NCBI GenBank assembly: GCA_964528095.1
Contig: CAZGSG010000174.1
Span: 1-12,218, forward strand
Direction of reading: 5' to 3'
Length of the DNA: 12,218 nucleotides
From: CAZGSG01 sp964528095
GTDB lineage: Bacteria; Bacteroidota; Bacteroidia; Chitinophagales; Chitinophagaceae
Below the pieces are notes generated by a model that searched no databases, was not told the origin of the DNA, and saw only the letters and a program-made list of their open reading frames with translations. Shown in pieces: positions 5,742-12,218 of this stretch. Every line of letters begins with the position of its first letter. Position 1 is the first letter of the stretch. The position numbers and the translations under genes are program-made.

Positions 5742-8700
5742 ATGAGAAAATTATATTTGATTAGTACCCTCGTACTTGCATTGATGATTGCCGGTGCGTT
5801 GAAGGCGCAGGATTTTTCCAATAAGGGAAAAGACTTTTATATCGCCTATACCGGGCATATAGACGGGACTAATTCTGTAATGGGGCTTTACCTGACATCT
5901 GATGTCTCTACTTCCGGAACGGTCAAGGTTGGATCAACCACACTTCCTTTTAATGTTTCAGCAAATAAGGTTACCACTATTTTTATAGGACGGAATGGAG
6001 CTGCCTCCAATCTCCAGGTCTACAATGGTCAGTCCGATGGTATCAATTCAGGGGCAGGCATACATGTGACCTCTCTCAAAAATGTGATCGTCTATTCCCA
6101 TATCATTAATTCCGCGAGGTCTGGAGCTACGCTTATACTGCCTACTCCGGTACTGGGTAAAGAATATGTGGTGCCCAGTTACCAGAACTATGGCAGTCAG
6201 GCCGGATCGCCTTTCGGTTATGGACAAATCACCGTAGTGGCCGTACAACCAAACACCACGATCGAGATCGTGCCGAAAGCAAATGACCGGAGCCGTTTGC
6301 ACCCGGCGGGTGTAGCCTTCCAGGTTACGCTGCCTAATGCGGGCGATGTGTACCAGTTGCAAAGTGAACAGAATGGTGATTTTTCCGGGTCAACGGTCAG
6401 ATCGGTTCAAAATAACCCGGCCCAGGGATGTCAACCGATCTCTGTTTTTTCCAGCACTACCTGGTCTGCCTTCGATTGCGGTAGTCAATCCTCTGGTGGC
6501 GATAACCTGTACCAGCAACTTTTCCCGACAAAGTCCTGGGGTAAGAAATTCGTGACCGCCCCCTTTATCAATAAACCATATGATATTATCCGGGTGTTTG
6601 TGACGGATGCCACGACGGTTGTACGCAAAACCGAATCTGGTTTTACTACTACGCTGGGAGGTTTGCAGGCCGGGAGTTTTTATGAATATAAAACCAATCA
6701 GCCCACTGTCATCGAGGCGGACAAACCTGTTTCGGTAGCGCAGTATATTACTTCACAAACCTGTGGCGGTGGTAATTCCGATCCGGAAATGACACTGATC
6801 AACCCGGTGGAACAGACCCTTACTGATATCACCCTGTTTTCCGCTCATGCCAATTACGTGCCTTCGGGTCAGACCCAGGTCACAGACCATTACCTTAATA
6901 TTGTTATTCCAACGATCCATAAGAATTCCCTGCGGATAGATTATCAACCACCTTTGGGCACTATCATTGACATCCCGGGGTCTGGTTATTCCTATGTACA
7001 GGAAAATGTAACCCGGTCATCGGCAGCGAATCCCGTACATAATATAACAGCGGATACAGGTTTTACCGCCATCGTATACGGGTATGGAAATGTAGAATCG
7101 TACGGTTACAATGCCGGCACCAACCTGCGTGATCTGTACCAGTACATTTCTGTTAATAATAATTATGCTTCGGTTGATTTTCCGGCCGCCTGTAAAAATG
7201 CGCCATTCGAACTTTCGATGACTTTCCCCTACCAGCCCACGGAAATAAAATGGGTATTCGGAACGGCCCTGAATGCGATCGGGTTTTCGGATCTCACATT
7301 ATCCAGTCCCGCGTTCACCTCTTCTGCCGTGGTAAACGGCCGTACATTATATAAGTATACATTACCGGGAAGTTTCACTCTTGCCAACGCCGGTTCTTAT
7401 CCCATAAAGATCGTTGCGCAAAATCCAACTGCGGATGGATGCAATGGCGTACAGGAAATAGATTATGAATTACAGGTCTATGATCTTCCTACGGTAGATT
7501 TTGCGTTTACGACCAATGGCTGTGTATCGAGCCCGGTAAGTTTTGTCGATAAGCCAGGTAATACCGGCGGCCGGCCGCTCACACATTGGCATTGGAATTT
7601 TGGCGATGGCAATACGGTAAATGATGTGACCAGCACCAGTCATACTTTTTCCCGGTCCGGTAATTTTGATGTAAAGTATACTGCTATTACCGATATCGGT
7701 TGTAAGGCAGACACGGTGATGCATACTGTTACATTAAATGACCCGCCGGAAGCAAAATTCAGTGCCGATGTTCCTTATTGTGCCGGCAAAACAATTGCTT
7801 TCAAAGACCTTTCTTCTGTAAGCGCTGCTTCGGTCATTAATAAGTGGGTATGGAATTTCGGGGATGGGTCACCTGTAGTGACTATCACTTCTGCCGCAAA
7901 TGCATCGCCTGTTCACACGTACACATCCAGCGGTAGCTATACCGTGACATTGCGGGTAGAAACAAGCGGTGGATGTGCAAGTACTGTATTCTCCAGTAAT
8001 ATTATAGTTAGTCCTGTTCCTGTCGTTAATTTTAATCTGCCCGATGTATGCCAGCCTGCAGGTACTGCTTTATTCAATAGTCTCTCTACCATCAGCGACG
8101 GTTCAGAAAGCCAGTTCGCCTATGCATGGGATTTTGGGGATGCGGCAACCGGTAGCGGTCAGACCGTCTCTCACAATTATAGTGGTAATGGCCCGTACAC
8201 CGTCGGTCTCACCGTTACTTCCAACAATGGATGTGCTTCCACATCGACAAAAATATTGAACACGATCTATCCCGAGCCGCAAGCCGCGTTTACAGCGCCT
8301 GCTGAAGTTTGCCTGGGTGGTGATCTGTCATTTACTGATAAAAGCGTCGCCGGCAACAGCACGGTCACACAATGGCGTTGGGATTTTGGCGACGCTACAA
8401 CGGCAAGTGTACAAAACCCGGTTAAGAGATATACAACCGCAGGAGTGTATACGGTTACACTATCAGTTACCTCGGCGATCGGTTGCCAGTCCGTTACTAA
8501 AATAGCCAGCCAGCAGGTTACCGTACTCGCGTTGCCGGTGGCAGGTTTCAATATTTCCTTACCTGGTTGTGTGAATCAGACTATTAATTTCTCGGATGCA
8601 TCATTGCCTAATTCAGGCACCATCACTAAATGGAAATGGGATTATGGTGACGGGCAGAATATAATAAAGAATGACGCGCTACCTGTTTCACATATGTATG

Positions 8701-10109
8701 CCACAGCCAGTACTTTTAATGCAAGTCTGCAGGTGGAGACGGATAAAGGTTGTGTAAGTCCGCTGTTGCAAAAACAGGTTATTATTTATAATGTACCCGT
8801 TGCTGAGTTTACGGTACCGGAGATCTGCGTAAATGATATAGCAGCTCCTTTTACAGACGCGTCACGTGTGCAGGGAGGTACGATCAGTACATGGGAATGG
8901 AATTTTGGTGACGGCAATGCGACAGGAGCCAACCCCAATACCGCGGCAGCACAAAATCCCACGCATCATTTTACTGTACCGGGTAACTATACAGCTCAGT
9001 TGATCGCCACCAGTAACAATGGTTGCAAGGATACGGCCGAGCATACCGTTACCGTGAATGGAGCCATCCTTACTCCAAGCTTTACTATTACCAATGCCGG
9101 ATCAGTCTGCAGCAATAAAGAACTAAGTATTAAAGACGCGTCGCAGGTAAATGCCGGAAAGATCCTGCGGCTGGAAATATTCTGGGACGCGAATGATCTC
9201 TCCGTTAAAACAACCGACAACAATTATTTACCAGGAAAGATCTATACACATAGTTATGCTTCATTTGGTACTCCTGCCAGCAAGGTGTATAAAGTCAGGC
9301 TTGATGTATATTCAGGTATAACCTGTGTAAGCAGCTATACCCAGGATATTACCATACTTGCCGTGCCAATCCTTGATTTTGCCAGTATCATGCCGGTGTG
9401 CAGTAATGCCCCTTCTTTCCAGCTCTCACAGAATTTATTACAGAATGGGTTGAATGGAACGGGTCTTTTTACCGGTAGTGGTGTCAGTGCAGCAGGTTTA
9501 TTCGATCCGGCCAAAGCAGGTGAGGGGCAACATGAACTTACTTACACATTCACTGCAACAAACGGATGTAGTAATTCCGCCACTCGCACCGTTCTTGTAA
9601 ATCCAACGCCGATTGCAGACGCGGGTCCTGATAAGGTAGTGCTGGAAGGAGGATTTGTTACACTTAGTCCGAAAATGATCACGAATATACCTGTCACCTA
9701 TGAATGGACACCGGTGACCTGGCTTAATAATCCCGGTATTGCCAATCCACAGGTATCTCCGCAAACTGATTTTTCTTATTTGCTCACGGTCACCTCCGAT
9801 AAGGGGTGTACTACCAGCGATGAGGTCTTTGTAAAATTGCTGAAGGCACCGGTCATCCCGAATATTTTTAGTCCAAACGGCGACGGCATCCACGACAGAT
9901 GGGTAATAGACTACCTGGAAAGTTACCCCGGATGTATCGTGCAGATCTTTAACCGTTATGGTCAGGCTGTTTATAAGATCGTTAATTATACCACGCCATG
10001 GGATGGAAAGATCAATGGTAAAGATGCTCCCGTAGGAACTTATTATTATATAATTGATCCCAAGAATGGCCGGAAGCCGATCACGGGATATGTAGATATA
10101 ATCAGATAA
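5742..10109 (+). CDS. Giant secreted PKD-repeat surface protein with IgGFc-binding-like N-terminus and type B T9SS C-terminal domain
   Basis: A 1455-aa secreted protein. The ATG at 5742 is chosen because it opens directly into a signal peptide (MRKLY, hydrophobic core, cut after ALKA, residues 1-22); an in-frame TTG at 5682 would hide it behind 20 unlikely residues. Residues about 25-470 resemble the IgGFc-binding-protein N-terminal domain (GKDFYIAYTGHIDG, LILPTPVLGKEYVVPSY, SDPEMTLINPVEQ). Then follow about ten tandem beta-sandwich units. There is an Ig-like unit (475-580). Six PKD domains have W-x-W-[DN]-[FY]-GD[GA] cores with the second Trp near 618, 704, 796, 880, 966 and 1053. A degenerate PKD (about 1109-1206), an Ig-like unit (1207-1286) and a final Ig/PKD-like unit (1287-1370) complete the stalk. 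Nine of the ten units carry a Cys pair. Residues about 1370-1455 (NIFSPNGDGIHDRW to the VDIIR end) form the gliding-motility-associated/CHU_C C-terminal domain that directs T9SS export. A role in adhesion or motility is inferred. The stop overlaps the PorP/SprF start by 1 nt. Confidence 0.93.
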   Translation: MRKLYLISTLVLALMIAGALKAQDFSNKGKDFYIAYTGHIDGTNSVMGLYLTSDVSTSGTVKVGSTTLPFNVSANKVTTIFIGRNGAASNLQVYNGQSDGINSGAGIHVTSLKNVIVYSHIINSARSGATLILPTPVLGKEYVVPSYQNYGSQAGSPFGYGQITVVAVQPNTTIEIVPKANDRSRLHPAGVAFQVTLPNAGDVYQLQSEQNGDFSGSTVRSVQNNPAQGCQPISVFSSTTWSAFDCGSQSSGGDNLYQQLFPTKSWGKKFVTAPFINKPYDIIRVFVTDATTVVRKTESGFTTTLGGLQAGSFYEYKTNQPTVIEADKPVSVAQYITSQTCGGGNSDPEMTLINPVEQTLTDITLFSAHANYVPSGQTQVTDHYLNIVIPTIHKNSLRIDYQPPLGTIIDIPGSGYSYVQENVTRSSAANPVHNITADTGFTAIVYGYGNVESYGYNAGTNLRDLYQYISVNNNYASVDFPAACKNAPFELSMTFPYQPTEIKWVFGTALNAIGFSDLTLSSPAFTSSAVVNGRTLYKYTLPGSFTLANAGSYPIKIVAQNPTADGCNGVQEIDYELQVYDLPTVDFAFTTNGCVSSPVSFVDKPGNTGGRPLTHWHWNFGDGNTVNDVTSTSHTFSRSGNFDVKYTAITDIGCKADTVMHTVTLNDPPEAKFSADVPYCAGKTIAFKDLSSVSAASVINKWVWNFGDGSPVVTITSAANASPVHTYTSSGSYTVTLRVETSGGCASTVFSSNIIVSPVPVVNFNLPDVCQPAGTALFNSLSTISDGSESQFAYAWDFGDAATGSGQTVSHNYSGNGPYTVGLTVTSNNGCASTSTKILNTIYPEPQAAFTAPAEVCLGGDLSFTDKSVAGNSTVTQWRWDFGDATTASVQNPVKRYTTAGVYTVTLSVTSAIGCQSVTKIASQQVTVLALPVAGFNISLPGCVNQTINFSDASLPNSGTITKWKWDYGDGQNIIKNDALPVSHMYATASTFNASLQVETDKGCVSPLLQKQVIIYNVPVAEFTVPEICVNDIAAPFTDASRVQGGTISTWEWNFGDGNATGANPNTAAAQNPTHHFTVPGNYTAQLIATSNNGCKDTAEHTVTVNGAILTPSFTITNAGSVCSNKELSIKDASQVNAGKILRLEIFWDANDLSVKTTDNNYLPGKIYTHSYASFGTPASKVYKVRLDVYSGITCVSSYTQDITILAVPILDFASIMPVCSNAPSFQLSQNLLQNGLNGTGLFTGSGVSAAGLFDPAKAGEGQHELTYTFTATNGCSNSATRTVLVNPTPIADAGPDKVVLEGGFVTLSPKMITNIPVTYEWTPVTWLNNPGIANPQVSPQTDFSYLLTVTSDKGCTTSDEVFVKLLKAPVIPNIFSPNGDGIHDRWVIDYLESYPGCIVQIFNRYGQAVYKIVNYTTPWDGKINGKDAPVGTYYYIIDPKNGRKPITGYVDIIR

Positions 10110-11152
10110 TGATGAGAAAGAACTGGCAGTTGATGATAATAGGAATGATGATCGCTCAGGTGGTGATAGCGCAGCAGCGTTCTCATTATACCCAATACAT
10201 CCTGAACAATTATATTCTTAATCCCGCACTCAGCGGTATTGAAAATTATACGGACATAAAAATCAGCGCCAGAGATCAATGGGTGGGACTTAGTGGCGCG
10301 CCACGTACGGTTTATTTTACGGCACATGCTCCCATAGGGAAAAAAGATTATAAAACATCTTCTACTTCTTTTGATATACCTGGACAAAATCCCCGCGGTA
10401 ACGCGTACTGGCAATCCTATACGGCTTCGGAGCCCCATCATGGCGCAGGGCTTTCGATAATAAATGATAAGACGGGTAATTTCAATCGTTTCACCGCTAC
10501 GGTGAGTTATGCTTATCACCTTGGCCTGAGTCCAAGGACAAATCTCTCCGCAGGTTTTGCAGCAGGCATTACCACAGTAGGGTTAAATGCAAACGGGAAA
10601 GCTTTTTTTGGTCCCGATCCTTCTGACCCGGCGATAGGTGGCGCAGTGGCAGGAGAGTTGCGGAAGGTAAAGCCTGATCTGTCGGTCGGGCTTTGGTTGT
10701 ATTCTGCCGACTATTTTGTTGGCATTTCGGCGCAGCAGGTCATACCACAGCAACTCGCTTTTGCCGATGACGCGAATTTTGCAATAAAAGGAAGACTAGT
10801 CCCGCATGTGTTCCTGACGGGCGGTTACCGGTTCCTGGTAAATGAAGATATCAATGCCATTCCTTCTGTGATGGTCAAGTATATCAGCGGGGCATTTAAA
10901 AATGATTACCAGGCCGAATTAAATCTAAAACTTCAATACCGCGACCTGCTTTGGGTAGGGGGCAGTTATCGCCAGTTCGATGGCATGGCCGCCATGGTAG
11001 GACTTAATGTTGGCAATACATTTAATGTAGGCTATGCTTATGATTTTACAAAAACAGACCTGCGTACCTATAGCAAAGGCACACATGAGATCATCATCGG
11101 TTTCCTGCTGGGTAATCGCTATGGCGATACATGTCCGAGGAATGTTTGGTAA
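10109..11152 (+). CDS. Type IX secretion system membrane protein, PorP/SprF family
   Basis: A 347-aa outer-membrane beta-barrel of the PorP/SprF family. The N-terminus carries a signal peptide (MMRKNWQ, hydrophobic core, cut near VIA-QQ at residues 21-22). It is followed by the family hallmark QYILNNYILNPALSG (29-43) and DQWVGLSGAPRT (57-68). The rest alternates strands and Gly-rich turns, and the end CPRNVW is the usual C-terminal signature of the family. Known PorP/SprF members help deliver type B CTD substrates such as SprB to the cell surface. The ATG at 10109 shares its first base with the stop of the adhesin gene (TAATG), so the two are translationally coupled. A second ATG at 10112 could be used instead without affecting the signal. 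The most economical reading is a dedicated partner of the upstream surface protein. No clear terminator follows. Confidence 0.95.
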   Translation: MMRKNWQLMIIGMMIAQVVIAQQRSHYTQYILNNYILNPALSGIENYTDIKISARDQWVGLSGAPRTVYFTAHAPIGKKDYKTSSTSFDIPGQNPRGNAYWQSYTASEPHHGAGLSIINDKTGNFNRFTATVSYAYHLGLSPRTNLSAGFAAGITTVGLNANGKAFFGPDPSDPAIGGAVAGELRKVKPDLSVGLWLYSADYFVGISAQQVIPQQLAFADDANFAIKGRLVPHVFLTGGYRFLVNEDINAIPSVMVKYISGAFKNDYQAELNLKLQYRDLLWVGGSYRQFDGMAAMVGLNVGNTFNVGYAYDFTKTDLRTYSKGTHEIIIGFLLGNRYGDTCPRNVW

Positions 11153-11156
11153 GAGG

Positions 11157-11190
11157 ATAAATTTAAAAATCAAAATTAAAAATTCAAAAA
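11157..11190. repeat. A/T-rich aaaatcaaaattaaaaattc word repeat after porP
   Basis: Right after the PorP stop, short words of the form aaaatc/aaaatt/aaattc are strung together. Similar words occur at 3226-3247, 3536-3559 and, in reverse orientation, 3594-3616. I read these as members of one dispersed low-complexity intergenic repeat type; they are short enough that independent origin is possible. Confidence 0.4.
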
Positions 11191-11331
11191 AGAGTCCGTT
11201 ATACGTAGTTGATCCTACTACCTATCAGGTTCAGCCGGGCTTTTGCTGCTCTTCAAGATCTCTTAATAAAAAAGAAGCTTGAAATTTTGTATACAGTACC
11301 TGGTCTGGCACGAATCACAGGTAGTGTGTTT

Positions 11332-11356
11332 GTTTGCTTTATTTATAATAGCAAAC
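11332..11356. promoter_or_regulatory. Inverted repeat GTTTGCT-N11-AGCAAAC, possible operator
   Basis: GTTTGCT (11332-11338) and AGCAAAC (11350-11356) are perfect 7-bp reverse complements around an A/T-only 11-nt centre. GTTTGC also occurs at 11382-11387 (inside the next palindrome) and 11535-11540. The repeated half-site word suggests protein binding sites, but the geometry is wider than usual for LacI operators. Confidence 0.35.
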
Positions 11357-11377
11357 CCCTGTACTTAAATTTCCATC

Positions 11378-11396
11378 AATCGTTTGCGCAACGATT
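11378..11396. promoter_or_regulatory. Palindrome AATCGTT-TGCGC-AACGATT, candidate LacI-family operator
   Basis: AATCGTT (11378-11384) and AACGATT (11390-11396) are perfect reverse complements, and the centre contains the self-complementary TTGCGCAA (11384-11391). CG-centred palindromes of about 18-20 bp with TTTGCGCAAA-like cores are typical of LacI/GalR-family operators. It lies about 250 nt before the lacI-type ATG and 226 nt after porP, so autoregulation is possible. The binding partner is inferred only from proximity. Confidence 0.45.
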
Positions 11397-11644
11397 ATAC
11401 AGATAGGTTCATTACATTTATAACCGCATAAGAAGAGCGTAATATGCAAGCAGTTTAAGTCAGGGTTGCTGATTCTTCGGTGACCCTGTTTCTTTTATGA
11501 TAAAGTTTGAATGACTCACGGGTATTGAGTAGCGGTTTGCTTTTCTTTATCCGTTGCCGGCATCGCACAAACCGGCTCTTGCTCAAGGTGGATATTTTCT
11601 GGTATGCTGTTGAGCCGGTGTACCTGATATTAATGAACTATTTT

Positions 11645-12218
11645 ATGCAAAAAAACATACCTACTTTAAAGGAAATAGCCACCCGGCTGAATGTCTCTAT
11701 TTCAACGGTATCCAGGGCATTGCATGATCATCCTACAATCGGCCTTAGAACAAAAACGCAGGTGCAAAAATTAGCCAAGGAATTAAATTATGAACCAAAC
11801 CAGACGGCCATCTTTTTAAAACAACGAAAAACGATGACGATAGGGGTGGTATTACCCAGTTTGAAGGAAGATTTTTTTTCCCAGGCCATCAGCGGTATTG
11901 AGGATGTAGCTAAAAAAAATAAGTACAGCGTATTGATAGGTCAGTCACATGATGATGGGGACCAGGAAAAACAAATTGTTGCAGCAATGCGTAAACAACG
12001 GGTAGATGGGTTGGTGGTTTCGCTTGCCAAACATACAAAAGACACTTTTTCATTTGTAGGTCTTCGCGATTACGGGATTCCCTGTGTTTTTTTTGATCGT
12101 GTACAAGCGGACCCGCTTGTACATAAAGTGTCATCCAATATAGCGAATGAGACAAAGGAAGCCATACTATTCATGATTACTAAGGGACATAAAAAAAAAG
12201 GCAAAATCAATGGTCAGC
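11645..12218 (+). CDS. LacI/GalR-family transcriptional regulator (3' truncated)
   Basis: A DNA-binding sugar-responsive regulator cut off by the window end; 191 codons are visible of the usual 335-345. The N-terminal helix-turn-helix reads TLKEIATRLNVSISTVSRAL (7-26), the classical LacI signature. It is followed by HDHPTIGLRTKTQVQKLA and the hinge helix region NQTAIFLKQRKT (about 52-63). From about residue 64 (MTIGVVLPSLKEDFFSQAI) the periplasmic-binding-protein-like effector domain begins, with DGLVVSLAK and CVFFDRV segments in their expected order. The last visible part (ITKGHKKKGKINGQ) matches the GHKKIAxING strand. The frame stays open to the last base. The ATG at 11645 gives the usual short leader before the HTH; an in-frame ATG at 11633 (MNYF extension) is an alternative. 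Its sugar ligand and target genes are outside the window. Confidence 0.93.
   Translation, partial: MQKNIPTLKEIATRLNVSISTVSRALHDHPTIGLRTKTQVQKLAKELNYEPNQTAIFLKQRKTMTIGVVLPSLKEDFFSQAISGIEDVAKKNKYSVLIGQSHDDGDQEKQIVAAMRKQRVDGLVVSLAKHTKDTFSFVGLRDYGIPCVFFDRVQADPLVHKVSSNIANETKEAILFMITKGHKKKGKINGQ

Larger units (their letters stand above)
11153..11644. other. Non-coding, inverted-repeat-rich region before the LacI-type gene
   Basis: No believable gene lies in these 492 nt. Besides the repeats listed separately, four stems are visible between 11461 and 11619. They are CAGGGT/ACCCTG (11461-11466, 11483-11488, followed by TTTCTTTT), ACTCA/TGAGT (11514-11518, 11526-11530), CGGTTTG/CAAACCG (11533-11539, 11568-11574) and ACCGGCTC/GAGCCGGT (11571-11578, 11612-11619). 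The last two share bases 11571-11574 and so exclude each other. The first stem with its T-rich tail could be a weak terminator. The region may hold the lacI promoter and leader; no exact TAnnTTTG box was found, the nearest being TAAAGTTTG at 11501-11509. Confidence 0.5.

Noticed and set aside
9498..9893. 131-codon antisense reading frame inside the adhesin gene
   Set aside because: It is a shadow of a strongly supported coding frame, and its composition shows no protein family features.
11209..11406. Small plus-strand reading frame after porP
   Set aside because: It crosses the GTTTGCT dyad and the candidate operator, lacks any recognisable feature and has no plausible initiation site.

Overview
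The window looks like a chromosomal segment from the phylum Bacteroidota, most likely a member of the Chitinophagaceae or a close relative. Four things point there. A very large secreted PKD-repeat protein ends in a gliding-motility/type IX secretion (T9SS) C-terminal domain and is translationally coupled to a PorP/SprF-family gene. Shine-Dalgarno sequences are generally absent and TAnnTTTG-like promoter boxes occur. The spacers are filled with short A/T-rich and gttca/tgaac-type repeats. The protein sequences (PyrE, LacI, LEA-type lipoprotein, HMA protein) match Bacteroidota styles. The genus assignment is inference.

Region 1 (1-3196) is core metabolism. A 5'-truncated pyrR (UMP/PRPP-responsive regulator, uracil phosphoribosyltransferase family) is followed by pyrB (aspartate carbamoyltransferase). 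Next come coaD (phosphopantetheine adenylyltransferase) and, 1 nt later, a MenI/YdiI-type hotdog thioesterase. A Nudix hydrolase runs on the opposite strand and overlaps the thioesterase 3' end by 24 nt. The two spacers flanking pyrB share an unusual convergent repeat architecture.

Region 2 (3197-3640) is a 444-nt non-coding spacer holding abutting inverted repeats and a 24-nt imperfect direct repeat about 300 bp apart. It ends in candidate promoter boxes for pyrE.

Region 3 (3641-5170) holds pyrE (orotate phosphoribosyltransferase) and a secreted small HMA-domain protein. These are closed by a clear Rho-independent terminator. A convergent LEA14-type lipoprotein gene follows on the minus strand.

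Region 4 (5171-11152) is an AT-rich 571-nt upstream region with palindromes. It is followed by a two-gene secretion/adhesion operon: a 1455-aa surface protein (IgGFc-binding-like N-terminus, about ten tandem Ig/PKD-type domains, type B T9SS C-terminal domain) and its overlapping PorP/SprF partner. The second protein probably anchors or helps export the first.

Region 5 (11153-12218) is a 492-nt non-coding region rich in inverted repeats and GTTTGC words, leading into a LacI-family regulator that runs off the window end. No CRISPR array, rRNA, tRNA or transposase gene was seen. The clearest accessory or undescribed material is the adhesin/PorP pair, the repeat-filled spacers and the structured region before the LacI gene.
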